A DNA stretch of 64,000 nt. Source: Acidobacteriota bacterium (lineage in GTDB: Bacteria > Acidobacteriota > Aminicenantia > Aminicenantales > Saccharicenantaceae). Positions within the stretch are counted from its first letter, which is position 1; the number at the start of each line of letters is the position of its first letter. Location: positions 1-64,000 of the forward strand of contig JAQURD010000007.1 of the NCBI GenBank assembly GCA_028749115.1, read 5' to 3'. A program made the translations under genes and the position numbers. Under the pieces are notes generated by a model. That model ran no database searches. It was not told the DNA's origin and saw nothing but the letters and a program-made list of their open reading frames with translations. Positions 61,498 to 64,000 of the stretch are shown here, piece by piece.

Positions 61498-62406
61498 TCA
61501 AGGCAAATCATTTTTACCTGTTAATAACTGGTATATCTCTAGATAACGCCTGGAAGTCTGCTCAATAACCTCTGGTGGCAACGGCGGAGGTGGTGGAGTC
61601 TTCCTGTCCCAACCGGTGCTGATTAGATAATCCCGAACATACTGCTTATCGAGACTTGGCTGGGATTTTCCTGGAACATAACTGGCCAGCGGCCAGAAAC
61701 GTGAAGAATCAGGTGTAAATAGTTCATCAACCAGAATTAGTTCATCATTCTCGTCAAGTCCGAACTCAAATTTGGTGTCGGCAATAATAATACCTTTAGA
61801 AATGGCATAAAGGGAAGCCTTCTGGTAAAGTTCCAGACTTATTTTTTTTATTTTATCCGCCAGCTCAGGCCCTACAATTTTTTCCATGCCTTTAAAAGTA
61901 ATATTTTCATCATGCCCGACGTCTGCTTTAGTTGAGGGGGTGAAAATTGGCTCATCTAGCCGGGAAGATTCCTGTAAACCCTTAGGCAATTTTATTCCGC
62001 AGACTTTTCCCGTCTTCTGATATTCTTTCCAGCCTGAGCCAGAGAGATAACCCCGGACGACACATTCAACTGGCACAACCCTGGCTTTTTTAACCATCAT
62101 CGAGCGCCTGGAGAGCAAGTCGGCATACTGGCGGAATTCAACCGGAAAATCAGCTATTTCAGTTGAGATCATATGATGGCGGCAAACCAGAAAAGTGAAA
62201 TCAAACCAGAATTTTGATAACTGGGTTAAAACCTGGCCCTTGTATGGAATTAACGAAGGGAGAACAAAATCAAAAGCAGAAATCCGGTCTGTGGCCACAA
62301 TTAAAAGCTTATCTCCGAGATCAAAAACATTTCTAACTTTACCCTTTTTAAATACAGGGAAACCTGGCAACTCAACTTCACCCACAGCTACCTGATTTTT
62401 TTCCAT
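61498..62406 (-). CDS. purC: Phosphoribosylaminoimidazole-succinocarboxamide synthase
   Basis: A 302-residue SAICAR synthetase of the longer (yeast Ade1-like) type. FKKGKVRNVFDLGDKLLIVA is the ATP-binding entry, ATDRISAFDFVLPSLIPYKG, VVPVECVVRGYLSGSGWKEY and ILVDELFTPDSSRFWP are the family blocks. It condenses CAIR with aspartate in purine synthesis. AAGGAG lies about eight bases before the ATG. Appears monocistronic. Confidence 0.95.
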   Translation of the reverse strand: MEKNQVAVGEVELPGFPVFKKGKVRNVFDLGDKLLIVATDRISAFDFVLPSLIPYKGQVLTQLSKFWFDFTFLVCRHHMISTEIADFPVEFRQYADLLSRRSMMVKKARVVPVECVVRGYLSGSGWKEYQKTGKVCGIKLPKGLQESSRLDEPIFTPSTKADVGHDENITFKGMEKIVGPELADKIKKISLELYQKASLYAISKGIIIADTKFEFGLDENDELILVDELFTPDSSRFWPLASYVPGKSQPSLDKQYVRDYLISTGWDRKTPPPPPLPPEVIEQTSRRYLEIYQLLTGKNDLP

Positions 62407-62514
62407 GATAGACTCCTTGCCCGATGACTAAAGCCATATCTTATTTAACATCTTAATTTAAACCCGGATTTAAATCAACCTGACTGAAAGCCGCCTCCAT
62501 CCAAAAAGGAAAAT

Positions 62515-63228
62515 TCATGTTTGAGAATTAACCTTGATGCCGATAAAGTTTATTAGACGAGCTTTTTCTTCTGGCCGCCGCCGGTGGGAAAGCAGCTCTG
62601 GCTGGCAAAAGGTGCATAGGTCTAAAGAAAATATATTTTCCTGAGGAAAGCCAAGAGCCTCAGTCAAAAGCCACATATTAGCCGCTCTGAGATTAAGAAA
62701 AAATCGGCCAGCTTTCTGGCCTGGTAAAAATATCTTTTCAGGCGGAAAACCCTGCCTGGAAAAAAGATCATAAACCTCCCGCCCGACCTCATAGCACCTG
62801 GCCTCAATAGCCGGCCCCAGAGCTGCCAGGACCTTTTCGGGACGGCTACCAAATGATTTCTTCATTAAATCAAAAGCAGCGGCAGCAATCCGGCCAGAGG
62901 TACCGCGCCAGCCGCCATGAACAGCAGCTACCAGCCAGTGTTCAAGATCAACGAAAAAAAGAGGCAGGCAGTCAGCCGTTTTAATCAGTAAAAGCAAACC
63001 TGGCTTTGCCGTCACCAGAGCATCGCCTGCCTGTCGGCTCTTCTGAGCTCCGTTAATTAATAAGACTCTGGCAGAGTGTTCCTGCTTTAGTTCAACCGGC
63101 TGAAAGGCAGACATCCCTGGCTCCTGCTTAAGAGCCTCCAGAGTAAAGCCCGAGAGGCCAAACCCGTGAACCAGCCAGGGAATACGGCTAAGGCTGTCCA
63201 GCCTTAAATAATTACGGTTACCAACCAT
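62515..63228 (-). CDS. pgeF: Peptidoglycan editing factor PgeF (YfiH, DUF152)
   Basis: A 237-residue member of the YfiH/laccase-domain family. WLVHGFGLSG is the N-terminal motif, KQEHSARVLLING the first His, LIKTADCLPLFFVD the Cys and AAVHGGWRGTSGRIA the third zinc/copper-binding His. In E. coli it removes wrongly incorporated amino acids from the muropeptide position L-Ala; earlier called polyphenol oxidase. Standing alone here. No strong Shine-Dalgarno precedes the ATG; a TATAAT is seen on its strand at 63241-63250. Confidence 0.9.
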   Translation of the reverse strand: MVGNRNYLRLDSLSRIPWLVHGFGLSGFTLEALKQEPGMSAFQPVELKQEHSARVLLINGAQKSRQAGDALVTAKPGLLLLIKTADCLPLFFVDLEHWLVAAVHGGWRGTSGRIAAAAFDLMKKSFGSRPEKVLAALGPAIEARCYEVGREVYDLFSRQGFPPEKIFLPGQKAGRFFLNLRAANMWLLTEALGFPQENIFSLDLCTFCQPELLSHRRRPEEKARLINFIGIKVNSQT

Positions 63229-63576
63229 TCTTTTCTTGCCCTGATTATATTTTCATCCTTGTATATTTATATGTTGATGTTATCTCTTTTAAGCTGGCCC
63301 GATTATTTCTTTCACCTGATTTTTTGTCTTACCGCCTTTCTACTTTTTACAACTTTTCATGTTTTTTCTCTATATTAGTCTTATCGCCGGTTAATCACCA
63401 GTCACTAATTCTCAGAGCAGCCTCAAATATTTATCAAGAAGGAAAAAACTAAAAGCATTTTAACCAGAAGCGAGAAAAATATAAAATAGAAATAGAATAT
63501 GAGGAAGCTAATTTAATAAGCTGCTAATTTATAATCAGGTAAGAATAAGAAAATAAAAAAGGCGCAGGGAAAGATA
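63229..63576. other. AT-rich divergent intergenic region
   Basis: About 350 bases between pgeF and the peptidase gene. Promoters for both are expected here but only loose -10-like boxes can be seen; no RNA gene or repeat recognised. Confidence 0.35.
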
Positions 63577-64000
63577 ATGAAATTTATTTCAATCTTATTT
63601 TTGATTTTTCAAGGTTTGCTTTTTTCCAGTCTGGAGGGGCAGGAGGCCAGGCCGCGAGCCCGCGACCTCGGCTTAAAAATCGGTGTCCTGGAAACAGGCC
63701 CGTTCAATGCTATCACTGATGTGGCTGGCGTCAGGGTTGGACACCAGACTGTGGTTAAAGGCACTGAGATCAGAACCGGGGTCACCGCTATCCTTCCCCA
63801 TGAAGGCAATATTTTCCAGGAGAAAGTGCCGGCAGCCATCTGCGTGGCTAATGGTTTTGGCAAATTAACCGGTTCAACTCAGGTGGAAGAACTGGGCTAT
63901 CTGGAGACACCAGTTATCCTGACCAACACTTTGAGCGTTCCAGTCGCCTGTCAGGCAGTCATTGATTATATTCTGGCCCTGCCCGGCAATGAACAGGTAG
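63577..64000 (+). CDS. P1-family (DmpA/BapA-type) peptidase, N-terminal part
   Basis: The first 141 residues of an exported N-terminal nucleophile-type aminopeptidase, truncated by the window end. A signal peptide (FISILFLIFQGLLFSSLEG) precedes ARDLGLKIGVLETGPFNAIT and DVAGVRVGHQTVV, the standard entry of the DmpA/BapA family, followed by TGVTAILPH and VANGFGKLTGSTQVEELGYL. Family members cleave themselves before a Ser/Thr further on and release N-terminal D- or beta-amino acids; that part is outside the window. GGGAAAG precedes the ATG. Confidence 0.88.
   Translation, partial: MKFISILFLIFQGLLFSSLEGQEARPRARDLGLKIGVLETGPFNAITDVAGVRVGHQTVVKGTEIRTGVTAILPHEGNIFQEKVPAAICVANGFGKLTGSTQVEELGYLETPVILTNTLSVPVACQAVIDYILALPGNEQV

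Noticed and set aside
1-64000. CRISPR arrays, insertion sequences, prophage or integrative elements
   Set aside because: No regularly spaced repeats, transposase, integrase or attachment-type repeats were seen; the genes are mostly housekeeping with uniform composition.

Overview
The window is chromosomal DNA of a Gram-negative (diderm) bacterium with moderate G+C and TATAAT-type promoters. It carries a fused LptF/LptG lipopolysaccharide-export permease, a TonB-dependent receptor with an N-terminal carboxypeptidase-regulatory-like domain, an outer-membrane barrel protein, several lipoproteins and a GWxTD-family protein. Together with a glutamate mutase operon and a pyruvate, phosphate dikinase (both common in fermentative anaerobes) this points to the Acidobacteriota/Candidatus Aminicenantes neighbourhood. 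That placement is inference from gene content; no rRNA is present. I see no insertion sequence, prophage, integron or CRISPR array: this is ordinary backbone with a few unusual small or fused genes.

Layout. 1-3.3 kb (minus): GntR regulator and glutamate mutase genes glmS, glmL and the start of glmE, with a candidate autoregulatory promoter. 3.8-11 kb: small envelope genes, a CPBP protease, a zinc alcohol dehydrogenase, a TPR lipoprotein, an Smr protein, a chimeric gene remnant and a YchF-type ATPase. 11-21.7 kb: HrpA helicase, MaoC-like dehydratase, DUF1624 membrane protein, Ffh, AccB-AccC, a secreted PA-IL-like lectin coupled to an inositol monophosphatase. 21.8-31 kb (plus): membrane-fusion adaptor, ABC ATPase, Yip1 protein, DUF4388 protein, a 28-residue membrane microprotein, MiaA, HflX, a TPR/SLH lipoprotein, PgsA and an M20 peptidase. 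31-37.5 kb (minus): deacetylase-like protein, pyruvate phosphate dikinase, and an aminotransferase-rhodanese-DoxX operon. 37.7-40.8 kb: pyrK-pyrD-pyrF and a second Yip1 protein. 41.3-41.5 kb: tRNA-Cys and tRNA-Gly. 41.6-45.4 kb: a duplicated-domain secreted protein, then Ddl, RuvX and MltG. 45.4-54.7 kb: secreted and envelope genes, two of them behind near-perfect sigma-54 promoters. 54.8-64 kb: bifunctional nuclease, LptFG fusion, GroES-GroEL under a CIRCE element, a Fis-like DNA-binding protein with CvpA and a PHP phosphoesterase, PurC, PgeF and the start of a P1-family peptidase.

The most notable observations are the two sigma-54 promoters in front of adjacent envelope genes, a tightly coupled 28-residue membrane protein hidden between two genes, a set of genes whose -10 box sits 6-8 bases from the ATG with no Shine-Dalgarno (probable leaderless mRNAs), an export-type adaptor and ATPase whose expected permease is replaced by a Yip1 protein, a fused LptF-LptG, and a glutamate mutase sigma subunit with a long Asn/Gln-rich tail. 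All family assignments are from reading motifs; no database search was run.
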